Positions 55,219 to 64,000 of a DNA stretch of 64,000 nucleotides are shown here, piece after piece; position 1 is the stretch's first letter, and each line of letters begins with the position of its first letter. Position numbers and translations under genes: made by a program. The notes beneath the pieces were generated by a model. The model saw only the letters and a program-made list of their open reading frames with translations, had not been told where the DNA came from and made no database searches. Source of the stretch: Belnapia arida (GTDB taxonomy: Bacteria > Pseudomonadota > Alphaproteobacteria > Acetobacterales > Acetobacteraceae); the NCBI RefSeq assembly GCF_016773205.1, contig NZ_JAETWB010000003.1, forward strand, positions 332,206-396,205. The letters run 5' to 3'.

Positions 55219-56195
55219 TTGCGTCGCCGGCGTTCCGCCGCCTCCTGCCGTCGCATGTCGATCATGAACTGGTAGTCGGCGGCCGAGACCTCGCGGTAGC
55301 CCGCCCCGCCGCCGCGCTCGATCTGGCGGTAGATGTCCGGATGGGCCTTCGGCAGCGCCAGGTGGAAGAGCCTCATGTCTTCCTTGAAGGCGGCCGGCAG
55401 CTCGCTCCGCACCGTCTGCGGCCCGTTGATGATCGGCTCGGACCGCCAGATCACCCAGAGCTGCCGCATGTCGACCAGCCCCTTCTCGACCATCGCGCGC
55501 AGCGCCCCGCGGGTGAAGCCCTGCGCCTCGTCGCCCTGGCCGCTCGCCCAGGTGACGGCGGCGTCGTACTGCTTCTGCAGCACCGCGACGACCGCCTGCT
55601 CATGCCCGCCGGCAAAGCCCGTCCGCCCGAAGAACTGCTCCGGGTTGATCCCCTGCCGCCGGAGCGAGAAGCGCGGGATCAGGTAGCCGCTGGCGGAATT
55701 GGGGTCCGACCAGGCCATCGCCTTGCCGCGCATCCCCTCGATGGAGGTGATGCCGCTATCGGCCCTGGCTAGCATCACCGCGACGTAGGAGACGGAGCCG
55801 TCCGCCTCCTCCGTCGTCACCAGCGGCTCGACGCCGCCATTGGTGTCGAGCCAGGCGCCCGCATAGGCCGCCGGCGACATGTTGGCGATGTCGAGCTGCT
55901 TCGCGCCGAAGGCCTGGATCACCCCGGCATAGTCGCTGGCCGGGAACAGCCGCACCGGCAGCTCGAAGGTCCGCTCCAGCAGCGCGCGATAGGCGTCGAA
56001 CCGCCCCAGCCGGTCCGCCTCGTTCTCGCCGCCGAGCAGCCCGACGCGGAGCTGCGGCAGCTGCGCCTTCCAGGCCCGCGCCCCGGCGTTGGGGAATTCG
56101 ATCCCCGCATCCACCGAGCGCCGCTGAGCCAGGGCAGGGCAGGGGAGCAGGGGGAGGGCCAGCAGGCCGGCCAGGGCAGCGCGTCGCGTCGGCAT
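55215..56195 (-). CDS. phnD: Phosphonate-type ABC substrate-binding protein PhnD (downstream copy)
   Basis: 326 residues from ATG 56195 with GGAG 7 bases upstream. Signal peptide to about 23. Family: [49 protein letters not shown], and FAGGHEQAVVAVLQKQYDAA. Close paralogue of the PhnD at 57126-58112. Followed directly by the two permease genes. Confidence 0.92.
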   Translation of the reverse strand: MPTRRAALAGLLALPLLPCPALAQRRSVDAGIEFPNAGARAWKAQLPQLRVGLLGGENEADRLGRFDAYRALLERTFELPVRLFPASDYAGVIQAFGAKQLDIANMSPAAYAGAWLDTNGGVEPLVTTEEADGSVSYVAVMLARADSGITSIEGMRGKAMAWSDPNSASGYLIPRFSLRRQGINPEQFFGRTGFAGGHEQAVVAVLQKQYDAAVTWASGQGDEAQGFTRGALRAMVEKGLVDMRQLWVIWRSEPIINGPQTVRSELPAAFKEDMRLFHLALPKAHPDIYRQIERGGGAGYREVSAADYQFMIDMRRQEAAERRRRN

Positions 56196-56226
56196 CGGGG
56201 TGCTCCGTCCAGGGTCGAACCCCGGA

Positions 56227-57111
56227 CTATGCCACCGCCAGGGTGACCGGGGCAGGCTCGGCGGCCCGCCGCCGCGCCTCCGCCTCGGCGGCGAATTCCT
56301 GCTCGGTGATGCCGTAGACCGCCCGCACCCGTTCTGGCGTGAGCGCCGCCGGCGTCCCGTCGAAGACGATCCTGCCCGCCTGCATCGCGACGATCCGGTC
56401 GCAATACTGCCGCGCCGTGTCGAGATGGTGCAGGTTGACCAGCACCGTCAGCCCGTCGTGGCGGTTCACGTCGCGCAGCGCATCCATCACCAGCTGCGCG
56501 TTGCGCGGGTCGAGCGAGGCGATCGGCTCGTCGGCCAGCACCAGCCGCGGCTGCTGCAGCAGCGCCCGGCACAGCGCGACGCGCTGCTGCTGCCCGCCCG
56601 AAAGCGTCTCGGCCCGCTGCAGCGCCGTCTCGGCCAGGCCGAAGCGGTCGAGCGCCGCCAGCGCCATCGCCCGCTCCTCCGCGGTGAAGCGCGCCCCCAC
56701 CAGCACCATCAGCGAGCGCCAGCCGCGCTGCCAGGCGAGCCGCCCGATCAGCACGTTGGTCAGCACGTCGAGCCTTTGGACGAGGTTGAACTGCTGGAAG
56801 ACCATGGCGCAGTCGCGCCGCCATTCGCGCAGGCCCCGCCCCTCGAGCGCCGTCACGTCCCGCCCGCCCGAAAGGATCTGCCCCGAGGAGGGCGTCTCGA
56901 GCCGGTTGATCATCCGCAGCAGGGTGGACTTGCCCGCGCCCGACCGCCCGATGATGCCGACCATCTGCCCGGCGGGCACATCGAGGTCCACATGGTCGAC
57001 GGCGACCGTCGCGCCGAAGCGCCGGGTCAGCCCCCTCAGTTCCAGCATGCCGCGCGCACCCATCCAGGCCGCGACATCCTGTTCCAGCGCCGCCACTTGC
57101 CGCAACCCCAC
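56227..57111 (-). CDS. phnC: Phosphonate-type ABC transporter ATPase PhnC
   Basis: 294 residues from GTG 57111, which has GGAGGGG 5-6 bases upstream and lies 14 bases after the upstream phnD stop; ATG 57063 or 57048 would give the usual shorter N-terminus. Walker [14 protein letters not shown]-loop FQQFNLV, signature [16 protein letters not shown], Walker [13 protein letters not shown], and the H-loop in VLVNLHHLD. Energises the two PhnE permeases. Confidence 0.93.
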   Translation of the reverse strand: MGLRQVAALEQDVAAWMGARGMLELRGLTRRFGATVAVDHVDLDVPAGQMVGIIGRSGAGKSTLLRMINRLETPSSGQILSGGRDVTALEGRGLREWRRDCAMVFQQFNLVQRLDVLTNVLIGRLAWQRGWRSLMVLVGARFTAEERAMALAALDRFGLAETALQRAETLSGGQQQRVALCRALLQQPRLVLADEPIASLDPRNAQLVMDALRDVNRHDGLTVLVNLHHLDTARQYCDRIVAMQAGRIVFDGTPAALTPERVRAVYGITEQEFAAEAEARRRAAEPAPVTLAVA

Positions 57112-57125
57112 GACCGCCCCTCCGG

Positions 57126-58112
57126 TCAGGACCGCCGCCGGCGCTCGTTCGCCTCCTCCCGCCGCATCTCGACGAGGAACTGGAACTGCGCGTGCGTCAC
57201 CTCGCGGTAGCCGGTGCCGCCGCCACGCTCGATCTGCTCGTAGACCTGCGGGTTGCTCGTCGGCAGCGCCAGGTGGAAGGCCTTCATGTCCTCCTTGAAC
57301 TCCGCCGGCAGCGTGGTGCGGACGGTAAGCGGACCGTTGATGATCGGCTCCGAGGTCCAGATGATGCGGAGATCGGACATGTTCAGCATGCCCTTCTCCA
57401 CCATCGCCCGCAGGTTGCCGCGGGAATAGCCCTGCGCCGGGTCGCCCTGGCCGGAGGCCCAGGTCATCGCCCCGTCGTACTGCTTCTGCTGCACGGCGAC
57501 GACGCCCTGCTCGTGCCCGCCGGCGAAGCCGGTGCGGCTGAAATACTGCCCGCTCTCGACGCCGATCCCCGCCTTCCGGAGCGCGAAGCGCGGGATGAGG
57601 TAGCCCGAGGTGGAGTTCGGGTCTGCCCAGGCCAGCGACTTGCCGCGCATCTGCTCGAGCGAGGTGATGCCGCTGTCGGCACGCACCACCAGCACCGAGA
57701 CATAGGAGATGGAGCCGTCCTTCTCCTCCGGCACCAGCAGCGGCTCGACGCCGCCATTGGTGTCGAGCCAGGCGCCCGCATAGCCGGAGGGGCCCATCGA
57801 GGCCATCTCGATCTGCCCCGCGCTGAAGGCCTGCAGCACGCCGGCGTAGTCGGAGGCCGGGAACAGCCGCACCGGCAGCCGGAAGGTCTCCTCCAGCAGC
57901 TTCTGGTAGGGCCCGAAGCGCCCGAGCCGGTCGCTCTCGTTCTCGCCGCCGAGCAGGCCGATGCGTAAGCTCGGCATCTGCGCCTTCCAGGCACGCTCGC
58001 CCGCTGCCGGCATCGCCACGCCGGAATCGAGGGTGCGGCGCGCGGCGCGGGCGGCGGCAGGCAACAGCGCGGCGCCGGCCAGGAGGCCGGCAAGATGGCG
58101 GCGAGCGAGCAT
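57126..58112 (-). CDS. phnD: Phosphonate-type ABC substrate-binding protein PhnD (upstream copy)
   Basis: 328 residues from ATG 58112, with GGGAGAGG 7 bases upstream. Signal peptide to about 23. Same landmarks as the other copy ([43 protein letters not shown]), and the two proteins agree at most positions by eye. First gene of the operon phnD-phnC-phnD-phnE-phnE. Confidence 0.92.
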   Translation of the reverse strand: MLARRHLAGLLAGAALLPAAARAARRTLDSGVAMPAAGERAWKAQMPSLRIGLLGGENESDRLGRFGPYQKLLEETFRLPVRLFPASDYAGVLQAFSAGQIEMASMGPSGYAGAWLDTNGGVEPLLVPEEKDGSISYVSVLVVRADSGITSLEQMRGKSLAWADPNSTSGYLIPRFALRKAGIGVESGQYFSRTGFAGGHEQGVVAVQQKQYDGAMTWASGQGDPAQGYSRGNLRAMVEKGMLNMSDLRIIWTSEPIINGPLTVRTTLPAEFKEDMKAFHLALPTSNPQVYEQIERGGGTGYREVTHAQFQFLVEMRREEANERRRRS

Positions 58113-58264
58113 TTGGGGGCCTCTCCCATTCGACTTCGGCGAGCCTCTAGCAATGCCCCGTGACGGACGGATGATGGAATGATGACATCCCCATGTCCCT
58201 TGTCGGGTCCCTTGCCAGCCCGGCCCCGCCGCCGCAGCCTCCGCGCAACCCGAGGAGGAAACCG

Positions 58265-59230
58265 ATGCCGGACCGCCGCACCCTGCTGGCCCTGCCCCTG
58301 CTGCTTGCCCCGCGCATGGCGCGCGCCCAGGAGGCCTTCCCCGCCCGCCCCATCGCCGTCTATTCCGGCTACGCCCCGGGCGGCGTCACCGACGTGACCT
58401 CCCGCGCCGTCGCCGAGCGGATGTCCCGCGAACTCGGCGTCCCCGTCGTGGTCGAGAACCGGGTCGGCGGCGCCACCGCCGTCGCCAACACGGCGGCCGC
58501 CCAGGCCCGGCCTGACGGCCACACCCTGCTGATGGGCACCTCGTCGCTGGCCATCAATCCCGGCCTCCAGCCGAACCTCACCCCACGCGAGCCGATGCGG
58601 GAGCTGGCGCCGATCGGCATGGTCTTCCGCAGCGCCTTCGTCCTCCACATCCACCCCAGCCTGCCGGCGACGACCACCGTGGAGCTGATCGCCTGGTGCC
58701 GCGCCAATCCGGGCCGGCTCAATTTCGGCAGCAGCGGCACCGGCGCGGTGAACCACCTGTCGCTCGCCCTCTTCGCCCAGCGCGCCGGCATCGAGGTGAC
58801 GCATGTGCCCTACCGCGGCGGCGCCCCCGCGCTGATCGACCTCCGCGCCGGCCGCATCGGGGCGATGTTCCAGGCCGTGCTCGAAGCCCTGCCTGCCTTG
58901 CAGGACGGCGCCACCCGCGGCCTCGCCATCTCCGCCGCTGTCCGCGAGCCGCTGCTGCCGGAGATTCCGCCCGTTGCCGACACGCTCCCCGGCTTCGATG
59001 CCGTGTTCTGGCAAGGCCTTTTCGCCCCCGCCGGCACGCCCGCCCCCGTCCTCGCCCGGCTCGGCACCGCCCTCCGCGCCGCGACCGAGGATGCCGACCT
59101 CCGGGCCCGCCTCGCCCAGCAGGGCGTGGCGCTGACCACCGGCGACGCGGCGGCGCTGGCCGACCTCCTCGCCCGCGAGACCGCCCTTTGGGGCCGCCTC
59201 ATCCGCGAGGCCGACATCAAGCCGGATTAA
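58265..59230 (+). CDS. Bug/TctC-family periplasmic solute-binding protein (copy 5)
   Basis: 321 residues from ATG 58265, with GAGGAGGAA 5 bases upstream. Signal (DRRTLLALPLLLAPRMARAQ), then IAVYSGYAPGGVTDVTSR, VVENRVGGATAVANT and THVPYRGGAPALIDLRAGRI. A single gene, divergent from the phn operon. Confidence 0.91.
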   Translation: MPDRRTLLALPLLLAPRMARAQEAFPARPIAVYSGYAPGGVTDVTSRAVAERMSRELGVPVVVENRVGGATAVANTAAAQARPDGHTLLMGTSSLAINPGLQPNLTPREPMRELAPIGMVFRSAFVLHIHPSLPATTTVELIAWCRANPGRLNFGSSGTGAVNHLSLALFAQRAGIEVTHVPYRGGAPALIDLRAGRIGAMFQAVLEALPALQDGATRGLAISAAVREPLLPEIPPVADTLPGFDAVFWQGLFAPAGTPAPVLARLGTALRAATEDADLRARLAQQGVALTTGDAAALADLLARETALWGRLIREADIKPD

Positions 59231-59243
59231 TGCCTGTACATAG

Positions 59244-59259
59244 ATTACAACCGTGTAAT
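59244..59259. promoter_or_regulatory. AT-rich inverted repeat after the TctC gene
   Basis: ATTACA and TGTAAT flank ACCG, 14 bases after the TctC stop, followed by TTTAG. The whole gap 59231-59461 is distinctly AT-richer than its surroundings. The repeat could be a weak terminator or an operator for the next gene; no promoter is convincing. Confidence 0.3.
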
Positions 59260-59461
59260 TTTAGAACTATTCGATAAAGCAACATTGGGGGCCCCGGCCG
59301 GCCTGCAAATCCCCATCGTCTGCCAGAATGAAATACGGGGTAACGGAGGTTGAAGACATGTCAGCTTTGTACTGCCGATAAAATCCAGGACATTTCCAAT
59401 CAAAGAGACTGCCCGGCCGGTCCCCCCAAGATTAAGGTCAGGCCAGAACCGAGGTGCGTCC

Positions 59462-60442
59462 ATGTCCGCCATCCTCCACCCCGCCGGACTCCAGGCCGAG
59501 CCCCCGCTCGGCGCGGCGGATGTCGCTGCCCCCGCCCGCGCCGCCGTCGAAGGATTGCGTCACACCATTCACTCTAACCTTCGCCGCGCGGCCGATGCCC
59601 TGCCTTTCCTCGACCGCCCCCGCGCCGCCCGGCGGTTGACCCGGCGCATGGAGGCCGCGCTCGGCTACACCCCCAACCTCCGCCACCCGCGCACCTTCAA
59701 CGAGCACGTCGCCTGGAAAATCCTCAACGACCGTAGCCCGTTGATTCCGTTGACGACGGACAAGGTCACCGCCCGCGACTACGTGGCCGCGAAGGCCGGC
59801 TCCGACCTGTTGATTCCCCTCCACGGCATCTGGGACCGCGCCGAGGACATCCCCTGGGACGATCTCCCCGAGCAGTTCGCCCTCAAGGCCGCTCATGGCT
59901 GGCAGATGAACCTGCTGGTTCGGGACAAGGCCGTGCTCGACCGCGCCACCGCCGTCCACCAGTGCAATGCCTGGCTTGCCGAGGACCACTATCAGGTGAC
60001 GGGAGAGTGGGGCTACCGCAACCTCCGCCCCCGCCTGCTCGCTGAGTCCCTGATCGCCGGCGACCGCCCGAGCGGCGTGCCGGAGGACTTCAAATTCTAC
60101 GTCTTCCGCGGCCGCGCCCGGCTGCTCTCCATCCATCTCGACCGCGGCACGGAGCAGTACGGCTACCGCTTCTACACGCCGGATGACCTCCGCCCGCTGC
60201 CCTTCATGGGCGGCGGCTGGCGCGGCCCCGTTCCCTACACCCCGCCGCCCGAGGCCAGGGCGCTCGCCGCCATCGCCTCCCGCCTCGGCGAGGATTTCGA
60301 TTTTGTCCGCGTCGACCTCTACCTCGCCGGCGGCAAGCCCTGGTTCGGCGAGCTGACCCACTACCCCGCCAGCGCCTGCATCCGCTTCCCGAGCATGGTC
60401 CAGGACCGCTTCATGGGCGACATGTGGTCCGGTCGCATCTGA
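59462..60442 (+). CDS. TupA-like ATP-grasp protein
   Basis: 326 residues from ATG 59462. Features of the ATP-grasp TupA group: PRTFNEHVAWKILNDRSPLI, LTTDKVTARDYVA, LPEQFALKAAHGWQMNLLV (ATP-binding Lys), LLAESLIAGD and DFKFYVFRGRARLLSIHLDR, then FVRVDLYLAGGKPWFGELTH with acidic metal ligands. Members occur in teichuronopeptide and polysaccharide loci and may add amino acids to glycans; no glycan genes are nearby. Confidence 0.83.
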   Translation: MSAILHPAGLQAEPPLGAADVAAPARAAVEGLRHTIHSNLRRAADALPFLDRPRAARRLTRRMEAALGYTPNLRHPRTFNEHVAWKILNDRSPLIPLTTDKVTARDYVAAKAGSDLLIPLHGIWDRAEDIPWDDLPEQFALKAAHGWQMNLLVRDKAVLDRATAVHQCNAWLAEDHYQVTGEWGYRNLRPRLLAESLIAGDRPSGVPEDFKFYVFRGRARLLSIHLDRGTEQYGYRFYTPDDLRPLPFMGGGWRGPVPYTPPPEARALAAIASRLGEDFDFVRVDLYLAGGKPWFGELTHYPASACIRFPSMVQDRFMGDMWSGRI

Positions 60443-60516
60443 ACCCCCGACTTGCACCGGGGCGCCGGCACCGCCGATAGTCTCCCCCAAGCAACCAAAC
60501 TGGGGAGACATCGACG

Positions 60517-62160
60517 ATGCTGGGCCTGATGCAGGACCGACCGCTGCTGATCTCGAGCCTGCTGGAGCATGCCGCCCGCCACCACCAGGGCGCCAAGGTC
60601 GTCTCCGCCCGCCCCGACGGCACCCTCGTCCGCCATACCTGGCCCGAGATCGCCGCCCGCGCCGCCCAGCTCGCCCATGCGCTGGCCGCCCGCGGCGTCA
60701 AGCGCGGCGACCGCATCGCGACCCTCGCCTGGAACGAGCACCGCCACCTCGAGGCCTATTACGCCATCTCGGCCATGGGCGCCGTCCTGCATACGGTGAA
60801 CCCGCGCCTCTTCCCCGGCCAGATCGCCTATATCCTCGCCGATGCCGAGGACACCCACCTGCTGGTGGACCCGACCCTCCTCGCCGGCGCCGAGGCCCTG
60901 GCCGACAAGCTCCCCGCCAGCCTCCGCACCGTCATCGTCATGGGGACGGAGGCCGACCTGCCCGCCGAATGCCCCCTCCGCGGCCGCTGCGAGCTGCTGG
61001 CGCAGGAAAGCCTGATCGCCGGCCAGCCGACGACCTTCCCCTGGCCCGAGCTCGACGAGCGCAGCGCCTCCTCGCTCTGCTACACCTCCGGCACCACGGG
61101 CGAGCCGAAGGGCGTGCTCTACAGCCACCGCTCGACGGTGATCCACGCCATCAGCACCCTGCAGAAGGACTGCTTCAACATCGGCGCGCAGGACGTGGTG
61201 ATGCCTGTCGTGCCGATGTTCCACGTCAATGCCTGGGGCATCCCCTATTCCAGCGCCGCCGCCGGCGCCTCCCTCGTCCTGCCGGGGCCCAAGCTCGACC
61301 CTGCCAGCCTCCATCGCCTCATCGAGGAGGAGGGCGTCACCTTCTCCGCCGGCGTGCCCACCATCTGGACCGCCCTGCTGAACTGGCTCCGCGCCGACCC
61401 CGCCCGCCGCTTCGCCAACCCGCCGCGCCTGGTCGTCGGCGGCACCGCGCTGCCGACCGCCATCAACGCCGGCTTCCTCAAGGAGTACGGAGTCCCCATC
61501 CTCCATGCCTGGGGCATGACCGAGACGAGCCCGCTCGGCACCACCAATGCCCGCAAGCCCGAAAACGCGGACTGGGACGCCGACCGCTTCCTCGACTACG
61601 CCCGCAAGCAAGGCCGCCCGCTCTTCGGCATCGAGATCCGCATCCGCGAGGGCAATGGCCAGGAGATCGCCCATGACGGCACGGCCTTCGGCGAACTCGA
61701 GGTCCGCGGCCCCTGGGTCGCCGGGCAGTACTTCAACCGCCCCGGCGACGCCGCCTTCACGGAAGATGGCTGGTTCCGCACCGGCGACGTGGTGACCGTG
61801 GACGAGCTAGGCTGCATCGAGATCGTCGACCGCGCCAAGGACGTCATCAAGTCGGGCGGCGAGTGGATCAGCTCCATCACCCTCGAGAACCTCATCATGG
61901 GCCACCCCGCGGTGCAGGAGGCGGCGGTGATCGCCATGCCCCACCCGAAATGGGACGAGCGCCCGCTGCTGCTGGTCCAGCCCAAGCCCGGCGCCACCCC
62001 GACCGCCGAGGAGATTCTCGCCTTCTACGAGGGCAAGGTGGCGAAGTGGTGGATTCCCGATGCGGTCGAGTTCGTCGAGAGCCTGCCCCACACCGCGACC
62101 GGCAAGCTGTGGAAGGCCGACCTCAAGACCCGCTACAAGGACGCCCGCAAAGCGGGGTAA
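60517..62160 (+). CDS. Fatty-acyl-CoA synthetase (AMP-binding)
   Basis: 547 residues. Adenylation motifs: [20 protein letters not shown] (A3), [11 protein letters not shown] (A5), [10 protein letters not shown] (A7), and [16 protein letters not shown] (A8); the A10 lysine is in [11 protein letters not shown]. Medium/long-chain acyl-CoA ligase type, activating a fatty acid with ATP and CoA. GGGGAG lies 11 bases before ATG 60517. Stands alone. Confidence 0.93.
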   Translation: MLGLMQDRPLLISSLLEHAARHHQGAKVVSARPDGTLVRHTWPEIAARAAQLAHALAARGVKRGDRIATLAWNEHRHLEAYYAISAMGAVLHTVNPRLFPGQIAYILADAEDTHLLVDPTLLAGAEALADKLPASLRTVIVMGTEADLPAECPLRGRCELLAQESLIAGQPTTFPWPELDERSASSLCYTSGTTGEPKGVLYSHRSTVIHAISTLQKDCFNIGAQDVVMPVVPMFHVNAWGIPYSSAAAGASLVLPGPKLDPASLHRLIEEEGVTFSAGVPTIWTALLNWLRADPARRFANPPRLVVGGTALPTAINAGFLKEYGVPILHAWGMTETSPLGTTNARKPENADWDADRFLDYARKQGRPLFGIEIRIREGNGQEIAHDGTAFGELEVRGPWVAGQYFNRPGDAAFTEDGWFRTGDVVTVDELGCIEIVDRAKDVIKSGGEWISSITLENLIMGHPAVQEAAVIAMPHPKWDERPLLLVQPKPGATPTAEEILAFYEGKVAKWWIPDAVEFVESLPHTATGKLWKADLKTRYKDARKAG

Positions 62161-62245
62161 GGGGAGGGACCGCCACCTCCCCCCCTCATGCGCGGGCCCG
62201 CCTCGCGCCTCCGATGGCATCGTTTCCTGAACGGAGTCCGTGCCG

Positions 62246-63007
62246 ATGCGCATCGCGGTCCTCGCCGATGCCCATGGCAATCTGCTCGCTTTGGAGGCCG
62301 TGTTGTCTGACCTGCGCCGGCAGGCGCCCGACCTCATCGTCAACCTGGGCGACCTGGCCACCGGGCCCTTCGATCCGGCAGGCAGCGCCGATGCGCAGAT
62401 CGCCCTGGGATGCCCGACCTTGGCCGGCAACCACGAGCGCAACCTCTTGGAAGGTGATGACTCCAGCGGCTCCGTCGCCTTCGCCCGTCCGCTGCTGTCG
62501 GCCGCTCACATGGCCTGGATCGCAACCCTGCCTGCGACGCTGCGGCTCGCGGATGGCGAAGTCTTCGCCTGTCACGGCAGTCCTGCGGGGGGCGATCTCG
62601 ATTACCTGCTTGATGACGTGGCGAGCGGCCGGGCAGTCCTCGCCCCCGACGATGCGATCCGGTCGAGGCTGGCGGGCATCGGCTCCGCGCGCCTCGTGCT
62701 GTGCGGCCATACGCACATGCCGCGCATGGTTCGGGTCGGCGACGTGACCGTGGTGAATCCCGGCAGCATCGGGATGCCTGCCTACGCGGACGACGATCCG
62801 GTTCCCCATGCGATCGAGGCCGGAGCACCCCACGCCCGCTATGCGGTGGTCACCCGCGAGCCGGGCGGAATATGGTCCGCCGCGCTGCACGCCGTCGCCT
62901 ATGACTGGGACCGGGCCGCGGAGCAGGCCCGACGGAATGGCAAGCCGGGCGTGGCGCGCTGGACCGCGACCGGGCGGGTTCAGGAGATTTCAGGGCCGAG
63001 CGGCTGA
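62246..63007 (+). CDS. YfcE/MJ0936-type metallophosphoesterase
   Basis: 253 residues from ATG 62246 (GGAG 9 bases upstream; GTG 62240 possible). Motifs in order: LADAHGNLLALEAVL, VNLGDLATGPF, LAGNHERNLL, ACHGSPAG, LVLCGHTHMPRMVRV and VVNPGSIGMP. Typical of YfcE-like phosphodiesterases. Codon and GC use look slightly lower than in neighbours. Confidence 0.9.
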   Translation: MRIAVLADAHGNLLALEAVLSDLRRQAPDLIVNLGDLATGPFDPAGSADAQIALGCPTLAGNHERNLLEGDDSSGSVAFARPLLSAAHMAWIATLPATLRLADGEVFACHGSPAGGDLDYLLDDVASGRAVLAPDDAIRSRLAGIGSARLVLCGHTHMPRMVRVGDVTVVNPGSIGMPAYADDDPVPHAIEAGAPHARYAVVTREPGGIWSAALHAVAYDWDRAAEQARRNGKPGVARWTATGRVQEISGPSG

Positions 63008-63037
63008 TCTGGGGCCATTCCCGAGCGGGTTCAGGGA

Positions 63038-63502
63038 CTACACCCGCAGCGCCAGGTGCAGGAACTGGTTGAACGAGCTCGCCTGATAGCCGCCGAAGGC
63101 CTCGCCATTCACGAAGCCCCGCCGCCGGTACAGCGCGAGCGCCGGCTCGAAGGCCGGCCCGGTCCCCGTCTCCAGGCTGAGCCGCGCGAGGCCGCGTGCC
63201 CGCGCCGCGCCGATGATGTGCTCGAGCAGCGCGGCCGCCACGCCCTGCCGCAGATGGTCGGGATGGGTCCGCATGGACTTCACCTCTCCTGTGCCGTCGC
63301 CGAGCAGCTTGAGCGCCCCGATCCCGGCGATGGCATCGCCCTGCCAGGCCGACCAGACCGTCACCCCCGGCGCCGTCAGCCCCGACAGGTCGAGGGCATA
63401 GACGGACCCGGGCGGCGAATTGGCGTGCATCCCGGCCAGATGGAGGGCCAGGAGCCGCCTGGTCGGCTCGCCGGAGAGGTCGTCTTCGCGGATCTCGAAC
63501 AT
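63038..63502 (-). CDS. GNAT-family N-acetyltransferase
   Basis: 154 residues from ATG 63502 (MFEIREDDLSG). Acetyl-CoA site in VKSMRTHPDHLRQGVAAALL, the R/Q-x-x-G-x-A/G type loop, then RLSLETGTGPAFEPALALYRRRGF as usual for the C-terminal part. The acceptor substrate is unknown. Confidence 0.88.
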   Translation of the reverse strand: MFEIREDDLSGEPTRRLLALHLAGMHANSPPGSVYALDLSGLTAPGVTVWSAWQGDAIAGIGALKLLGDGTGEVKSMRTHPDHLRQGVAAALLEHIIGAARARGLARLSLETGTGPAFEPALALYRRRGFVNGEAFGGYQASSFNQFLHLALRV

Positions 63503-63624
63503 GCGCACCTGCAACGCTCCTGGCGCCGAGTATGCCGCCGCCGGCGCGACCGGGAAGCCCCGCCGGCCTTGCCTTTTCGGTTCGTTCCTGTTATGTTCGC
63601 GGCCTGCCACGGGAGCCGCCCGCT

Positions 63625-64000
63625 ATGCCCCTCCTCCGCCGCAAGCCCCGCCGCCCCGACCCCATCCCCGCCGGCCTCGTCCCGCCCGACTTCCTGACCC
63701 GGCACGACATCCTCCGCCGCATCTATCTCGACCCGCTCACCGGCCTGACGCCAGCCCGCCCCTGGGCGCCCATGACCGATGCCGAATGGGCCGAGATGGA
63801 ACCCCTCATGGCCGCCATGGCCTGCGGCATGGCCGAGCGCGGCCGGCCGCTCGACGGCACCCCGCGCGCGCGGCTCGACGCCATCTTCCGCTGGGCCACC
63901 ACCAAGCATCGCGGCGGCCGCGCCCCCCTGGCGCCTGCTGCCGCCCGGGCATGGCAAGCCCGACACCGTCTCCCGCTCCTACCGCCGCTGGGCCAAGGCC
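63625..64000 (+). pseudogene. Transposase-like frame (IS5/DUF4096 type), frame-changed and cut by the window end
   Basis: From ATG 63625 the frame gives MTDAEWAEMEPLMAAMACG and RPLDGTPRARLDAIFRWAT, resembling the N-terminal helix region of IS5-type transposases. The continuation expected for that family, APPWRLLPPGHGKPDTVSRS then YRRWAKA, lies in the +1 frame after the C-run at 63923-63928. It is either a disrupted transposase or one using a frameshift; the original frame stays open to the window end. Confidence 0.5.

Overview
The window is about 64 kb of very GC-rich DNA, densely packed with genes. Many genes overlap by 4 bases (ATGA, GTGA) and GTG starts are frequent. The purC-purS-purQ-purL set and five Bug/TctC-type solute receptors without membrane partners suggest an alphaproteobacterium of the Acetobacteraceae, Roseomonas-like. 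This is inferred from gene content, not from a marker-gene tree. Most long antisense reading frames are GC-driven shadows and were left out.

Layout. 1-5641: purine synthesis genes on the minus strand, interrupted by a plus-strand secreted protein with four LCCL domains and an OmpA domain, and by a small membrane protein. 5852-16342: an accessory block. It holds a large Ig-like/RTX protein, an orphan YcaO enzyme next to a SARP/BTAD-TPR regulator, an animal-type haem peroxidase with a 140-residue partner, and a divergently transcribed methyltransferase with a 184-residue partner. The divergent promoter carries two pairs of TCACGC direct repeats with an 11-base period, the geometry that SARP activators bind. 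This is the best candidate for an undescribed system. 16380-18779: tRNA-Tyr, a Gfo/Idh/MocA oxidoreductase and a small RTX protein.

18801-31979: catabolism. A minus-strand set (SDR, amidohydrolase, SnoaL-like protein, TctC) is followed by rpmB with a clear terminator. Next come an FAD monooxygenase with a small partner, and then a plus-strand operon of aminotransferase, TctC, FAS1-like hydratase, family III CoA-transferase, CitE-like lyase, Ldh-type dehydrogenase and TctC. The hydratase, transferase and lyase match the mesaconyl/itaconyl-CoA to citramalyl-CoA to pyruvate plus acetyl-CoA logic.

31981-47445: mixed genes. These include a MaoC protein, a peptide-type ABC receptor, a phosphatase, a hybrid histidine kinase, a SUV3-like helicase, a DEAD-box helicase with a DbpA-type tail, a receiver-only regulator, a decayed Crp/Fnr gene, hutD, an LLM oxidoreductase, an M3 peptidase, and an unknown CxxC protein behind a Fur-like box. 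47427-49546: methionine salvage mtnC-mtnD-mtnB with tatA. 49849-53497: TerC, TctC, an AraC regulator and a cupin. 53516-58112: a phosphonate-type ABC transporter with two phnD paralogues flanking phnC, and a permease that seems to start at CTG. 58265-64000: TctC, a TupA-like ATP-grasp protein, an acyl-CoA ligase, a phosphoesterase, a GNAT protein and a cut-off transposase-like frame.
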